Notes: generated by a model not told the origin, from the sequence alone. Counted from the stretch's first letter, positions 17,002 to 26,908 are shown. The stretch: 64,000 bases of DNA from Enterococcus wangshanyuanii (GCF_002197645.1 NZ_CP021874.1:1612001-1676000); one strand, 5' to 3'. A program made the numbers and translations.

Positions 17002-17670
17002 ATGACCCCGAATCGTGAAGACTACCTAAAATTAATCTTTGAATTAGGCGGCGATGAAACAAAAATCAACAACAAACAAATCGTTTCAGGTCTGGATGTT
17101 TCTGCAGCATCTGTTAGCGAGATGATTTCAAAATTGGTAAAAGAACAGCTAGTCGAACATTCACCATACCAAGGTGTTCAGCTTACAGAATCAGGACTGA
17201 AAAAAGCCAGCACATTGATTCGCAAGCATCGATTGTGGGAAGTGTTTTTAGTTGAACATTTGAATTATTCCTGGAATGAAGTTCATGACGATGCAGAAGT
17301 TCTGGAGCATGTGACTTCCCAAACATTGGCCAATCGCTTATCTGAGTATTTAAATAAGCCAAAATTTTGTCCTCATGGCGGAGTAATCCCGGAAGATGAT
17401 CAGCCAGTTCATGAAGAAAAGCGTCAAACATTGATCGATTATCCCGTTGGAACAACGATCCGTATTGCACGTGTATTAGATGAAAAAGAATTGCTAGACT
17501 ATTTAGTCTCGATCGATCTAAACATCCATGAAGAATATCAAATAGATGAAATTGCAGCGTATGAAGGACCTATCAGCATCAGCAATAAACAAAAACGATT
17601 GGCGGTCAGTTACAAGGCTGCGAGTACGATTTTTGTTGATCCAATAAATGAAAGCGGGGAATTGAAATGA
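17002..17670 (+). CDS. DtxR/MntR family metal-dependent transcriptional repressor
   Basis: A 222-residue regulator with three parts: an N-terminal winged helix (TPNREDYLKLIFEL...VSAASVSEMISKLVKEQLVEH), the metal-binding dimerisation domain (LIRKHRLWEVFLVEHLNYSWNEVHDDAEVLEH, with the Glu and His ligands), and a C-terminal SH3-like FeoA domain. This is the long type seen in EfaR, ScaR and TroR, usually manganese sensors that repress Mn transporters. I take ATG 17002 over 16993 because AAAGG lies 9 nt upstream. Its stop overlaps the zwf start (ATGA), so zwf is translationally coupled to a metal regulator, with no transporter nearby. Confidence 0.9.
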   Translation: MTPNREDYLKLIFELGGDETKINNKQIVSGLDVSAASVSEMISKLVKEQLVEHSPYQGVQLTESGLKKASTLIRKHRLWEVFLVEHLNYSWNEVHDDAEVLEHVTSQTLANRLSEYLNKPKFCPHGGVIPEDDQPVHEEKRQTLIDYPVGTTIRIARVLDEKELLDYLVSIDLNIHEEYQIDEIAAYEGPISISNKQKRLAVSYKAASTIFVDPINESGELK

Positions 17671-19184
17671 ATGAAAAAATAGCATTGTTCACAATTTTTG
17701 GCGGTACTGGCGATTTAGCAAAACGGAAATTATATCCTTCTTTATTCAGATTGTACCGTAAAGGAAACTTAGCCGAGCATTTTGCTGTGATCGGTACAGC
17801 AAGAAGAGAATGGACGGATGAACACTACCGTGAAATCGTTCGTGAAACGATCAAAGATCTAAACCCTACGGCAGAAGAAGCACAAGCTTTTTCAAGCCAT
17901 TTTTACTACCAGTCCCATAATGTGAACGATTCAGAGCACTATGATACATTAAAAAAATTGTCAGATACGTTAAATGAAAAATATGATTTGGGTGGCAACC
18001 ACATTTATTATCTGGCTATGGCACCTCAATTCTTCGGCACGATCGTTCAACACTTAAAATCCCAAGAAATCTTAACTGAAAAGGGCTTTGATCGTTTGAT
18101 CATTGAAAAACCCTTTGGCTCTGATTACGAGTCTGCTTATCAGCTTAATGAAGAAATCCGTGCAGTGTTCCCTGAAAAAGATATTTTTAGAATCGATCAC
18201 TATTTAGGAAAAGAAATGATCCAGAATATTTCTGCGATCCGTTTTGCTAATAATATTTTTGAATCTCAATGGAATAACCGCTACATCGATAATGTACAAA
18301 TCACTTTTGCTGAAGGTCTTGGCGTTGAAGATCGCGGCGGCTATTACGATCATAGCGGAGCACTGAAAGATATGGTACAAAACCATATTTTACAAGTCGT
18401 TGCTTTATTAGCGATGGAACCGCCTGTTGCCTTTTCAGAAGCTGAAATCAGATCAGAAAAGGTTAAAGCTTTACAAGCCATTCGTCTCTATTCTGAAAAA
18501 GAAGCATTGGAGAACTTTGTTCGCGGTCAATATGGTGCTGGTAAGCTTGAAGATCAAGACTTCGTCAGCTATCGTGATGAACCGAATGTCGATGAAAACT
18601 CTCAAACAGAAACCTTTGTCGCAGGTAAGTTTTTGATCGACAACTTCCGTTGGTCAGGCGTTCCATTTTATATCCGCACAGGAAAACGTCTAACTGAAAA
18701 AGGCACACGTATCAATATCGTCTTTAAACAAGTTCCGATCAATGTCTTTAAAGATGACGTTGACCATTGCGGAGAAAAAACAGATTTACCGCCAAATGTT
18801 TTAACGATTTATATTCAGCCGACAGAAGGATTCTCTCTGACATTGAATGGCAAAGAAATCGGTCAAGGATTCTCTACGACTCCTGTCAAGCTAGACTATC
18901 GTCATAGCGCGGAAACAACAGGAAACAGCCCTGAAGCATACGAAAAACTACTGTTAGATAGTTTAAATGGTGACGGCACAAACTTCTCTCATTGGGATGA
19001 AGTGGCTCAATCTTGGCGGATCGTTGATATCATACGTCAGGCTTGGGATAAAACATCGGTTGATTTCCCTAATTACGCAGCAGGTTCAATGGGGCCGGAT
19101 GCCGCCTTTGAATTACTTGCTCGTGATCATTTTTCTTGGGAATGGCAGCCGGATAACTGGTACCGTGAACGAGGCAAACTTTAA
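17667..19184 (+). CDS. zwf: Glucose-6-phosphate 1-dehydrogenase
   Basis: A 505-residue G6PDH, catalysing the first step of the oxidative pentose phosphate pathway and providing NADPH. The NADP fingerprint is FGGTGDLAKRKLYPSLF near the N terminus; the substrate site RIDHYLGKE with catalytic His sits near residue 177; EKPFGSD precedes it. It overlaps the regulator gene by 4 bp and is followed by a lysozyme gene after 17 bp. Confidence 0.97.
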   Translation: MNEKIALFTIFGGTGDLAKRKLYPSLFRLYRKGNLAEHFAVIGTARREWTDEHYREIVRETIKDLNPTAEEAQAFSSHFYYQSHNVNDSEHYDTLKKLSDTLNEKYDLGGNHIYYLAMAPQFFGTIVQHLKSQEILTEKGFDRLIIEKPFGSDYESAYQLNEEIRAVFPEKDIFRIDHYLGKEMIQNISAIRFANNIFESQWNNRYIDNVQITFAEGLGVEDRGGYYDHSGALKDMVQNHILQVVALLAMEPPVAFSEAEIRSEKVKALQAIRLYSEKEALENFVRGQYGAGKLEDQDFVSYRDEPNVDENSQTETFVAGKFLIDNFRWSGVPFYIRTGKRLTEKGTRINIVFKQVPINVFKDDVDHCGEKTDLPPNVLTIYIQPTEGFSLTLNGKEIGQGFSTTPVKLDYRHSAETTGNSPEAYEKLLLDSLNGDGTNFSHWDEVAQSWRIVDIIRQAWDKTSVDFPNYAAGSMGPDAAFELLARDHFSWEWQPDNWYRERGKL

Positions 19185-19201
19185 TATTTATGGAGGAATA
19201 A

Positions 19202-21406
19202 ATGAATAAACTAACGATTAAAATCCCACTTTTTTGTACAGCTGCTCTTTTGACTCTCGGATTGACTACTCTTTCCTATGCCGAAGAAAACACAACTATC
19301 AGCAGCTCAGATACTGAAACAACAACAAGTAGTGTGCTTTCATCCGTTCAAAATCCAACGGACGAAAGCACAACGACTACAATTGAGAAAGAAACACCGT
19401 CAAGTACAGCTGCGTCTGAATCAACAGAAAAAAGTACAGAAACAGAAGCAGTAAATAGCTCTCTTTACTTTGATGACTACTATCTTCCATCAAATCGGTC
19501 AGACTTGAATCCTACGATCCAAAGTCGCAGTATCATGCCTGCTCTTTCAATGGATGTGGTCAATGCTGGAGAAGCCAATCGACCAAGCTCACACTTTATC
19601 GATATTTCTTCTCATAACGGTTCGATCTCAGTAGCAAACTTTCAAAAGATGAAGAACTATGGAATCAAAGGTGTTGTAGTTAAGCTAACTGAAAGTACTA
19701 GCTACGTTAATCCTTATGCGCAAGAGCAAATCAATAACGCAACGGCTGCTGGTTTGAAAGTTTCTGCTTATCATTACGCCCATTATACGTCCAGCGCGAT
19801 TGCTTCTAGTGAAGCAAATTATTTCGCTTCGTTAGCGAATACCTTTAAATTACCTAAGTCGACTGTCATGGTCATCGACATCGAGGAAGGGAAAATGCTG
19901 AATGGTTCGTTAACACCAAATACAACTAGCTTTGTAAATGTTTTAAAGGCCAACGGTTTTTCAAATATCATGTATTATATGAACCGAACTTACGCAACAA
20001 GCGGACATTTTTCTGTAAGTACCTTTGGTGCAAAAAATATGTGGGTTGCTCAATATCCTTATACGCCAACTGCTGGTATGAACTGGAACAATGAATTTTC
20101 TTCATGGCAGTGGTCTTCTCAATATTATATTCCGGGGATCGCCCATCCTTTTGATATTTCAATGGATTACACGGGGTATCTGGAAAATGGTGCACAAGGA
20201 AAATGGCTGAGTGCAAATCAATACGTAACAGTCACTAAGAAGAATTACTCTATTTGGTCAAACTTCAACTTTAATTCTGCTTTGACAAATACCACGAATG
20301 TTTTCAATAAGACCTACAAGGTTACCGGAAAATACCAGCATATGAACGGTAGTACTTACTATTCTCTTTATGACAACAATGGAAACTGGAAGGGTTATGT
20401 CAATGCCGAAGCAACAACAAAAGCGAATGGCGCTCAAGGTCTGTGGTTAAGTGAAAATAAATACGTAACACTAACCAAAAAATCGCAAACAATTTGGGGC
20501 GACATCAACACCTTCTCTAGTAAGAAGAGCAACACAACTGATCTTTATCAAAAAACATACAAAGTTTCTGGAAAATATAACCATGCGAATGGCGCTGTTT
20601 ATTATTCTTTATATGACAATAATAACAAATGGATCGGCTATATCAATGCGGATTTTGCAAGCTCTGCATCAGGACCTCAAGGGACTTGGTTAAGTGAGAA
20701 TAAGTATGTTACACTCACTACAAAAGGTCAAACAATCTGGGGGGATATCAACACATTCTCCAGTAAAAAAGGCAACACAACTGATCTTTACCAAAAAACA
20801 TACAAAGTCACTGGAAAATACAATCATATTGCAGGAGCCGTCTACTATTCTTTATATGATAATGACAACAAGTGGGTCGGTTATATCAATGCCAATGGAC
20901 CTACTGTCGCTACAGGGCCTCAAGGGACTTGGCTAAGTAATAACGACTATGTAACGATCACAAAAAAAGGGACAACTCTTTGGGGGGATATCAATAATTT
21001 CTCAAGTAAAAAAGGAAATACAACTGATATTTACCAACAAACGTTCCACGCCAAAGGAAAATACAATCATATTGCTAACGTTACCTACTACTCTCTTTAT
21101 GATAACAACGGAAAATGGATCGGCTATCTAAATTCAAGTGCAGCAACTGTTGCACCAGGTTCTCAAGGGATTTGGATCAAAAATGACGAACAAGTAAAAA
21201 TCAATAAGAAAGACTATACGATTTGGTCTGATATTGATAAATTTTCTACTAAAAAGGGAAATACCACCGAGATCTACGGTAAAACCTATCATGCAAAAGG
21301 GATTTACTATCACTTCTCTGGTGCTGCTTACTACTCTCTTTACGATAACACTAGTGGAAAATGGATCGGCTATTTAAATACAAACGCAACGCTCGTTACT
21401 AAGTAA
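19202..21406 (+). CDS. Secreted GH25 lysozyme with five C-terminal wall-binding-type repeats
   Basis: A 734-residue exported wall hydrolase. Residues 1-27 are a signal peptide (hydrophobic TAALLTLGLTTLSYA). Residues 28-85 are Ser/Thr/Glu-rich and probably span the wall. Residues ~117-327 are a GH25 muramidase: FIDISSHNGSIS carries the first acid, VMVIDIEEG the DxE pair, and WVAQYPYTP and WQWSSQY are usual. Residues 330-734 hold five repeats of 81 residues. It is likely an autolysin cutting the glycan strand. GGAGG lies 8 nt before the ATG. It sits 17 bp after zwf, so it may be transcribed with it. Confidence 0.93.
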   Translation: MNKLTIKIPLFCTAALLTLGLTTLSYAEENTTISSSDTETTTSSVLSSVQNPTDESTTTTIEKETPSSTAASESTEKSTETEAVNSSLYFDDYYLPSNRSDLNPTIQSRSIMPALSMDVVNAGEANRPSSHFIDISSHNGSISVANFQKMKNYGIKGVVVKLTESTSYVNPYAQEQINNATAAGLKVSAYHYAHYTSSAIASSEANYFASLANTFKLPKSTVMVIDIEEGKMLNGSLTPNTTSFVNVLKANGFSNIMYYMNRTYATSGHFSVSTFGAKNMWVAQYPYTPTAGMNWNNEFSSWQWSSQYYIPGIAHPFDISMDYTGYLENGAQGKWLSANQYVTVTKKNYSIWSNFNFNSALTNTTNVFNKTYKVTGKYQHMNGSTYYSLYDNNGNWKGYVNAEATTKANGAQGLWLSENKYVTLTKKSQTIWGDINTFSSKKSNTTDLYQKTYKVSGKYNHANGAVYYSLYDNNNKWIGYINADFASSASGPQGTWLSENKYVTLTTKGQTIWGDINTFSSKKGNTTDLYQKTYKVTGKYNHIAGAVYYSLYDNDNKWVGYINANGPTVATGPQGTWLSNNDYVTITKKGTTLWGDINNFSSKKGNTTDIYQQTFHAKGKYNHIANVTYYSLYDNNGKWIGYLNSSAATVAPGSQGIWIKNDEQVKINKKDYTIWSDIDKFSTKKGNTTEIYGKTYHAKGIYYHFSGAAYYSLYDNTSGKWIGYLNTNATLVTK
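20189..21403 (+). repeat. Five tandem 240-243-bp coding repeats in the lysozyme gene
   Basis: Repeat units begin at 20189, 20429, 20672, 20915 and 21158. Each encodes about 81 residues with a common plan: G-Q-G-W-L, a VT-KK- stretch, IWGDIN-FSSKKGNTT, KTYK-GKYNH, then YYSLYDN--KWIGY-N. The conserved G-W and YYSLYDN...W-GY patterns resemble GW/SH3-like wall-binding modules. Units 2, 3 and 4 are the most alike at DNA level, so the number may vary between strains. Confidence 0.9.
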
Positions 21407-21409
21407 ACT

Positions 21410-21454
21410 AAAAAGGGAACTAAAACGAAATATCATCGTTTTAGTTCCCTTTTT
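21410..21454 (+). terminator. Terminator after the lysozyme gene
   Basis: AAAAAGGGAACTAAAACGA and its complement TCGTTTTAGTTCCCTTTTT around a 7-nt loop. The T- and A-runs make it active on either strand, so it may also help end ileS from the other side. Confidence 0.9.
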
Positions 21455-21459
21455 AAGAA

Positions 21460-21497
21460 TCATCTGTAGAAAATAGCTAGCTATTTCCACAGATGAT
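21460..21497 (-). terminator. Long hairpin after ileS
   Basis: TCATCTGT...AAATAGCTAGCTATTT...ACAGATGA forms a stem of about 17 bp with two mismatches just past the ileS stop. It lacks an immediate T-run on the minus strand; the terminator at 21,410 follows. It may protect the 3' end or act together with the next stem. Confidence 0.5.
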
Positions 21498-21509
21498 TTA
21501 ATTCGTTTT

Positions 21510-24299
21510 TTATTCTTCAAATCCTTCTGCCACTGCTTCAGGATAATTTTCTTCCACAATCGTTGCACAACGACCACATAAATGAGGTAGTTTTTCATCT
21601 AAGCCTACATCTGTACGAACGGCACGACAACGATCACAAGTCTCACCTTCTGCTTTTTCCACAAGAATCGACATATCTTCGAATTTCTCAACACCATCCG
21701 GTACTGCTGCAGCTTTATCCGCTACTTCAAAATCAGATACGATCAATAATTGAGCAATATCAGCATCTACAGCCGTTAATAACTCACGGATTTGTTCATT
21801 AGGATAGACCGTCACTTTAGCCTCTAATGATTTACCGATCAGTTTAGAGTTACGTGCTTCTTCCAATGCTTTTAAGACATTATCTCTAAAGTCCATGAAT
21901 GCTGCCCACAAATCTAATAGCTCTTGCTGATTTGCAAATGTTTCGTAACCAGGAAACTCAGCTAGCTGAACATAATCCTCCTCTTCCTTCAGGAAGCTCC
22001 AGATTTCTTCTGATGTATGCGGAATGATCGGTGTTAATAGTTTTGTTAGTGAAACAGCGATCTGATAAAATACAGTCTGCATGCAACGACGTTGGTAATC
22101 ATTTTCTGCTTCGATATAAACAACATCCTTCGCAAAATCTAAATAGAAGGCAGATAAATCTACTGTTAAGAAATTCATCACAGAACGATAGATTTGCATG
22201 AAGTTATATTTTTCATAGCCTTTTTCACGAATTTCTTCGATCACTTGATTTAGGCGAACAACCATATATTTATCCACAGAACGTAACTCTTCATAAGCAA
22301 CCGTATGCTCTGTAGGCTCAAAATCGCTTGTATTGGCTAATAAGAAACGCATAGTGTTACGAATTTTACGGTACACTTCTGATACTTGATTCAAAATGTC
22401 CATCGATACACGAACATCCGCTTCGTAATCCACACTACTTACCCACAGACGCAGAATATCTGCTCCCATTTGTTTGATCACTTTATCCGGTAAGATCGTA
22501 TTCCCTAGTGACTTGCTCATCTTCCGTCCTTCACCATCTAAAGTAAAGCCTTGTGATAACACAGCTTTATATGGCGCCACACCGTTGATCGCTACACTTG
22601 TCGTAATACTTGAGTTAAACCAGCCACGGTATTGGTCAGAACCTTCTAAATACATATCTGCCGGGAATGTCAATTCTGGGCGTTGACGTAAAACAGCTTC
22701 ATGAGATGAACCTGAGTCAAACCAAACATCCATAATATCATTTTCCTTGGTGAATACGCCATTTGGTGAGCCTGGGTGTGTAAAGCCTTCTGGCAATAAT
22801 TCCTTAGCTTCACGTTTGAACCAAATATTTGATCCATGTTCTGCAAATAAATTTGCAACATGATCGATGGTTTCTGGTGTGATGATCGCTTCGCCATTTT
22901 CAGCGTAAAAAATTGGTAATGGAACGCCCCAAGCACGTTGACGAGAAATCACCCAATCTCCGCGGTCACGGATCATATTGTACAAACGTGTTTTACCCCA
23001 TGGTAAGATCCAGTCAACTTTTTCAACTTCATCCAAGATATTCTGACGGAATTTATCGATCGAAGCAAACCATTGTGGTGTTGCACGATAGATAACTGGT
23101 TTTTTCGTACGCCAGTCATGTGGATAACTATGTGTAAAGAAGTCTAATTTCAGTAATGCATCTTTTTCATCCAATAATGCTGTGATCATTGGATTAGCTT
23201 TATCATAGAATACTCCTTCAAAACCAGGGGCTTCATCCGTGAATACACCACGATTATCAACTGGTGAAAGAACATCTAAATTATATTTTTTGCTAACGAT
23301 ATAGTCATCTTCACCATGGCCAGGCGCTGTATGAACCAAACCAGTACCTGCATCCAAAGTAACGTGGTCGCCTAACATGACTAATGATGTGCGGTCATAA
23401 AAAGGGTGTTGGGCGGTCATATATTCCATATCTTGTCCTGAAATCGTATCAAGAATCTCTACATCATCCCAACCGATCGCTTCTTTGACTGTGTCTAAAA
23501 GATCTTTTGCCACAACATATTTTTTGCCGTAAGCTTTCACTACCACATACTGATATGTTGGATTTACAGAAATTCCAAGGTTCGCCGGAAGTGTCCATGG
23601 TGTCGTTGTCCAGATAATCAATGACGTATCCGTATCTAAAATTCCTTTGCCATCAGCTACCTTAAACGCAACATAGATCGATGGTGATTTGACATCTTTG
23701 TATTCAATTTCTGCTTCTGCTAATGAAGATTCACTTGATGGCGACCAGTAAATAGGTTTTAGTCCTTTATAAATATAGCCTTTTTCAGCCATTTTACCGA
23801 ACACTCGAATTTCAGCTGCTTCATAAGATGGATCTAGTGTGATATAAGGATGATCCCAGTCACCAGCGACACCTAAACGTTTGAAATCATTGCGTTGTGT
23901 ATCAACTTGTGAACGAGCATACTCTTCACATTTTTCACGATACTCAGCTAGTGACATTTCTTTTCTCTTGATTCCTTTATTTGTCAATACTTGCTCAATT
24001 GGTAACCCATGTGTATCCCAACCCGGAACATAAGGGGAGCGGAAGCCTGACATTGATTTCGAACGTACGATAATATCTTTACTGATTTTATTTAAAGAAT
24101 GGCCTAAATGGATATTCCCATTCGCATATGGAGGTCCATCATGAAGAATAAATGTCGGTTTGCCTTCATTTAATTTTTGACGCTTTTCATAAATTTTTTG
24201 TTCTTCCCAATCTTTTTGCCATTCAATTTCCCGATTTGGTAAATTTCCTCGCATTGGAAAAGCTGTTTTTCCCAATTGCAATGTTTCTTTCATTTTCAT
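21510..24299 (-). CDS. ileS: Isoleucyl-tRNA synthetase
   Basis: A 929-residue class I synthetase. The HIGH-type motif is [16 protein letters not shown] near residue 57, KMSKS is in [12 protein letters not shown], and the editing domain has the [11 protein letters not shown] and [10 protein letters not shown] segments. At the C terminus four cysteines (CDRCR...CGRC) make the zinc finger typical of the bacterial type. Transcription is set by a T-box leader 550 nt upstream. ATG 24299 or 24293 may start; GAGGAATAAAA precedes both. Confidence 0.97.
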   Translation of the reverse strand: MKMKETLQLGKTAFPMRGNLPNREIEWQKDWEEQKIYEKRQKLNEGKPTFILHDGPPYANGNIHLGHSLNKISKDIIVRSKSMSGFRSPYVPGWDTHGLPIEQVLTNKGIKRKEMSLAEYREKCEEYARSQVDTQRNDFKRLGVAGDWDHPYITLDPSYEAAEIRVFGKMAEKGYIYKGLKPIYWSPSSESSLAEAEIEYKDVKSPSIYVAFKVADGKGILDTDTSLIIWTTTPWTLPANLGISVNPTYQYVVVKAYGKKYVVAKDLLDTVKEAIGWDDVEILDTISGQDMEYMTAQHPFYDRTSLVMLGDHVTLDAGTGLVHTAPGHGEDDYIVSKKYNLDVLSPVDNRGVFTDEAPGFEGVFYDKANPMITALLDEKDALLKLDFFTHSYPHDWRTKKPVIYRATPQWFASIDKFRQNILDEVEKVDWILPWGKTRLYNMIRDRGDWVISRQRAWGVPLPIFYAENGEAIITPETIDHVANLFAEHGSNIWFKREAKELLPEGFTHPGSPNGVFTKENDIMDVWFDSGSSHEAVLRQRPELTFPADMYLEGSDQYRGWFNSSITTSVAINGVAPYKAVLSQGFTLDGEGRKMSKSLGNTILPDKVIKQMGADILRLWVSSVDYEADVRVSMDILNQVSEVYRKIRNTMRFLLANTSDFEPTEHTVAYEELRSVDKYMVVRLNQVIEEIREKGYEKYNFMQIYRSVMNFLTVDLSAFYLDFAKDVVYIEAENDYQRRCMQTVFYQIAVSLTKLLTPIIPHTSEEIWSFLKEEEDYVQLAEFPGYETFANQQELLDLWAAFMDFRDNVLKALEEARNSKLIGKSLEAKVTVYPNEQIRELLTAVDADIAQLLIVSDFEVADKAAAVPDGVEKFEDMSILVEKAEGETCDRCRAVRTDVGLDEKLPHLCGRCATIVEENYPEAVAEGFEE

Positions 24300-24441
24300 T
24301 TTTATTCCTCACTTTCTTTTGTTACAGTTTGATATATAGATCAAAGAGATACAAGCTTAGGCTTTCAGCTCTTCTTGTCAGTTGCTTTTGTGCTTGAACA
24401 TCCTTTTGGATCGAACGTTTTTGATTGACCTTGGCAATTTG

Positions 24442-24845
24442 GTGATTCAGTATGAAGGACACTTTCGCTCACTTTGATCGCCTAGTATTGTTCATCATCT
24501 ACTCTGGCGTAGCCCGTCGCAGTGATTCAGTACGAAGGGCACTTCGCTCGCTTTGATCGCCTAGTACTTTTCAACATCTGCTCTGGCATAGCTAGTCGTA
24601 GTGATTCAGTATGAAGGACACTTCGCTCACTTTGATCGCCTAGTACTTTTCAACATCTGCTTTGGCATAGCTAGTCGTAGTGATTCAGTACGAAGGACAC
24701 TTCGCTCACTTTGATCGCCAAGTATTGTTCATCATCTACTCTGGCGTAGCTAGTCGCAGTGATTCAGTACGAAGGACACTTCGCTCACTTTGATCGCCAA
24801 GTATTGTTCATCATCTACTCTGACGTAGCCAGTCGTAGTGATTCA
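24442..24845 (-). repeat. Five tandem copies of a 79-bp unit in the ileS leader
   Basis: Units start (plus-strand numbering) at 24442, 24522, 24601, 24680 and 24759, each with GTGATTCAGTA(C/T)GAAGG; the first is 80 bp, the others 79, and an 8-bp partial unit follows. Two sequence blocks alternate: units 1, 4 and 5 carry TATTGTTCATCATCTAC where 2 and 3 carry TACTTTTCAACATCTGC, so units were exchanged after duplication. Since 79 is not a multiple of three and stops occur, it is not coding. It lies between the T-box terminator and the ileS start, so it is part of the ileS 5' leader. Confidence 0.95.
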
Positions 24846-24849
24846 CAAC

Positions 24850-25043
24850 AAAAAAGTACCTTCATCCCTAGGGACGAAAGTACTCGTGTTACCACCCAAA
24901 TTTAAAATAATCAAAATACGTGATTATTTCCTCTGTGATTGGTAACGAAATCACTCGTCAAGTTTTACTATATTCAAACTTGAGTAAAATAGAGGATCTT
25001 TTCAACACCAGGGTCTGTCAATCTTTCACTATCATTGACTCGC
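24850..25043 (-). promoter_or_regulatory. T-box riboswitch of ileS
   Basis: The T-box sequence GGGTGGTAACACG lies at 24885-24897, followed by the terminator AGTACTTTCGTCCC/GGGATGAAGGTACT and TTTTTT (24850-24884). Upstream are stem III-like GTGATT/AATCAC and a stem I region with AGTGA and CTGGTG. From its place before ileS the effector should be tRNA-Ile. I could not fix the specifier codon by eye (ATC or ATT are candidates), and stem I looks short. Confidence 0.88.
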
Positions 25044-25087
25044 TAAAAGAATGGTTATTGACTTTTCTGTTCTATTTCTTTACTGGA

Positions 25088-25801
25088 TTATTTAGGTTCT
25101 TTGTTTAATAGATCAAGCATTGCTTTTGGATCAATGGCAGCTTGTTCTAATGTTGGTTGTTCATCTACAACAGGTTCTGTGACAGGTGCTGTTGTCGTTT
25201 CATCCTCTTTATCAAGTTCGCCTGCTAGGACTTCTTTGATCACAGTATGAGAATCGCTAACGTAGCTTGAGAATGGTTTCAATAGTTCATTCCATTCCTC
25301 ACTTTTCACTTGCTCTAATTGTGCTTCAAGCATCAAGCTTAAACGTTGATGGAAAACGCGGGTCTTTTTCTTCAAGTCATCTGTCTCAGCAGCTAATTGA
25401 CGGGCACGATCCGTTGCATCCGTTAAAATTTCTTTGGCTTTTTCTTCCGCAGATGCCACTAGATTTGTTGAACGTTTTTCTGCAGATGAAATCATTTCAT
25501 TCGCTGTATTTTCAGCAGATGTCACAATCACTTCTGATTCTTTGTTCGCACTTGTTTTGACTTTATCCGCAGTATCTTGCGCTACAATGATCGATTGATT
25601 CAACGCATCTTTCAATTCATTGAAGTATTGTAGTTTTTCTTCTGCATGTTTTAGTGATTTTTCAAGCTCACGGTTTTTTTGAAGCGCATCTTCATAATCT
25701 TTCGTTACTTGATCTAAAAAATCATCGACGTCGTCTTGATTGTATCCTCTCATTTTTGTAGAGAAGTTTTTGTTTTGAATATCTAATGGAGTTAATGCCA
25801 T
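25088..25801 (-). CDS. divIVA: Cell division initiation protein DivIVA
   Basis: A 237-residue protein. The N terminus MALTPLDIQNKNFSTKMRGYNQDDVDDFLDQV is the DivIVA membrane-binding domain. Long coiled coils cover residues ~30-60 and ~75-170, and the C-terminal 50 residues are acidic and disordered. It recognises curved membrane at the septum and poles and recruits division and wall proteins. It stands at its usual place between ylmH and ileS. The 285-nt stretch between it and the repeat block holds the ileS T-box. Confidence 0.96.
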   Translation of the reverse strand: MALTPLDIQNKNFSTKMRGYNQDDVDDFLDQVTKDYEDALQKNRELEKSLKHAEEKLQYFNELKDALNQSIIVAQDTADKVKTSANKESEVIVTSAENTANEMISSAEKRSTNLVASAEEKAKEILTDATDRARQLAAETDDLKKKTRVFHQRLSLMLEAQLEQVKSEEWNELLKPFSSYVSDSHTVIKEVLAGELDKEDETTTAPVTEPVVDEQPTLEQAAIDPKAMLDLLNKEPK

Positions 25802-25820
25802 ATTCCTTCACCTCTTTGGA

Positions 25821-26603
25821 TTATTTTCGTAAAACTCCCAATAACAAACGAAACTTGTCCTTTTTCGTCTTACCTTCTAACTCTTGAATTTGAATCCGGC
25901 CAAACCCTCTGATAGAGACGATATCCAATAAGTCTACTAAAAAATCCGGTCTAGTATTTTCCGTCCAATTCACTTTTACTTTGCCAGACTCGATCAGCTG
26001 TTTCGATCTCTGTCTAGATATATTATATACGCTGGAGATTAAATTATCCAGACGTAAAGAGCTGATTGTTGTCCGCTCATGTGACCAGTCATCTTTTGGA
26101 AGAATCAGTTCCGTATATTTCCTTGGTTCCAGCCGAACAGAAATTTTCCCGATTTTTTCCACCTGAACAGAAACAAAGTTGGCGATTTCATTCGCAAGAA
26201 AGACTTGCCAGCGCTCACCATCAGAAATGATATCTCCAAAATACTCACGCTTGATCCCCGTATTGACAAGGGTACCCAACACCTTGCCATGAGATAGTGT
26301 GGAAAATTTGACTGGATAAACGATTTCAACCAAATCGATCTCGAAATCTTCTTGTTTTGGCTGATAGTAATCAGGATAAATCAAGCATCTCGTTCGTTCT
26401 GCTTGTTCATAACCGCCATAAAACTGAAATTCAAGCTCACTATTTTGTCTGATCAATGTTTCTAAAATATACGCTTGTCTGGGATCTAGAAAATCAGTCA
26501 GATAAGGAGCATACTGGCTTTCGACTTGTTCTAACCAATCACCAACAGAATCAATAAAAGGATGCTCATCTTTGCGAAAATGTTGGTATACATTTGCGTT
26601 CAT
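25821..26603 (-). CDS. ylmH: YlmH, S4-domain RNA-binding protein
   Basis: A 260-residue protein with a two-part N-terminal region (YQHFRKDEHPFIDSVGDWLEQV...DPRQAYILETL) and an S4 RNA-binding domain from about residue 180 (SSLRLDNLISSVYNISRQRSKQLIESGKVKVNW). B. subtilis YlmH binds ribosomes with peptidyl-tRNA in the 50S subunit and is involved in rescue of stalled subunits. Gene order matches the division cluster, between ylmG and divIVA. Confidence 0.95.
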   Translation of the reverse strand: MNANVYQHFRKDEHPFIDSVGDWLEQVESQYAPYLTDFLDPRQAYILETLIRQNSELEFQFYGGYEQAERTRCLIYPDYYQPKQEDFEIDLVEIVYPVKFSTLSHGKVLGTLVNTGIKREYFGDIISDGERWQVFLANEIANFVSVQVEKIGKISVRLEPRKYTELILPKDDWSHERTTISSLRLDNLISSVYNISRQRSKQLIESGKVKVNWTENTRPDFLVDLLDIVSIRGFGRIQIQELEGKTKKDKFRLLLGVLRK

Positions 26604-26625
26604 AGATAAATCATCCTTTCTTATA

Positions 26626-26892
26626 TTAATACAACAATGATTGTAAAATCTTGCCTAATCCGCCTGCTGCTAAATTCAGCACAATAATTGCTATCATTAC
26701 ATTAAATCCGATCATACCGATTCTTAAATTTAAACGATCGAATAAACTTAAGTAAGGTTCACAGATCCTTGCAATCAGACGGCCGAATGTAGATTCATAT
26801 GCGCCTGGAAACCAAGATAGTAATGCATAAATGATTAAAAGTCCTGAATAAATTTGAACAGCTTTATATAATAAGTATATAAATAGAACGAT
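26626..26892 (-). CDS. ylmG: YlmG/YggT family membrane protein with a non-canonical start
   Basis: An uninterrupted frame of about 88 residues between sepF and ylmH, where ylmG belongs. The translation has the YggT pattern: YKAVQIYSGLLIIYALLSWFP, then FGRLIARICEPYLSLFDRL, and a second hydrophobic segment to the end. Two membrane helices are expected. There is no ATG, GTG or TTG near the start: the frame opens after TAG (sepF stop) and reads GAG-GTC-ATT-CGT-ATC. With TAGGAGG as the site, ATC at 26892 has the right spacing (8 nt), ATT at 26898 is closer (2 nt). The true start codon is unproven. YggT proteins take part in division and envelope placement. Confidence 0.8.
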   Translation of the reverse strand: MVLFIYLLYKAVQIYSGLLIIYALLSWFPGAYESTFGRLIARICEPYLSLFDRLNLRIGMIGFNVMIAIIVLNLAAGGLGKILQSLLY

Positions 26893-26908
26893 ACGAATGA
26901 CCTCCTAA

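Noticed and set aside
24442..24845. CRISPR array
   Set aside because: Units are 79 bp head to tail with no unique spacers, and no cas genes are present.
24920..25108. Plus-strand 62-codon frame over the ileS T-box
   Set aside because: It lies antisense to a clear riboswitch; no binding site.
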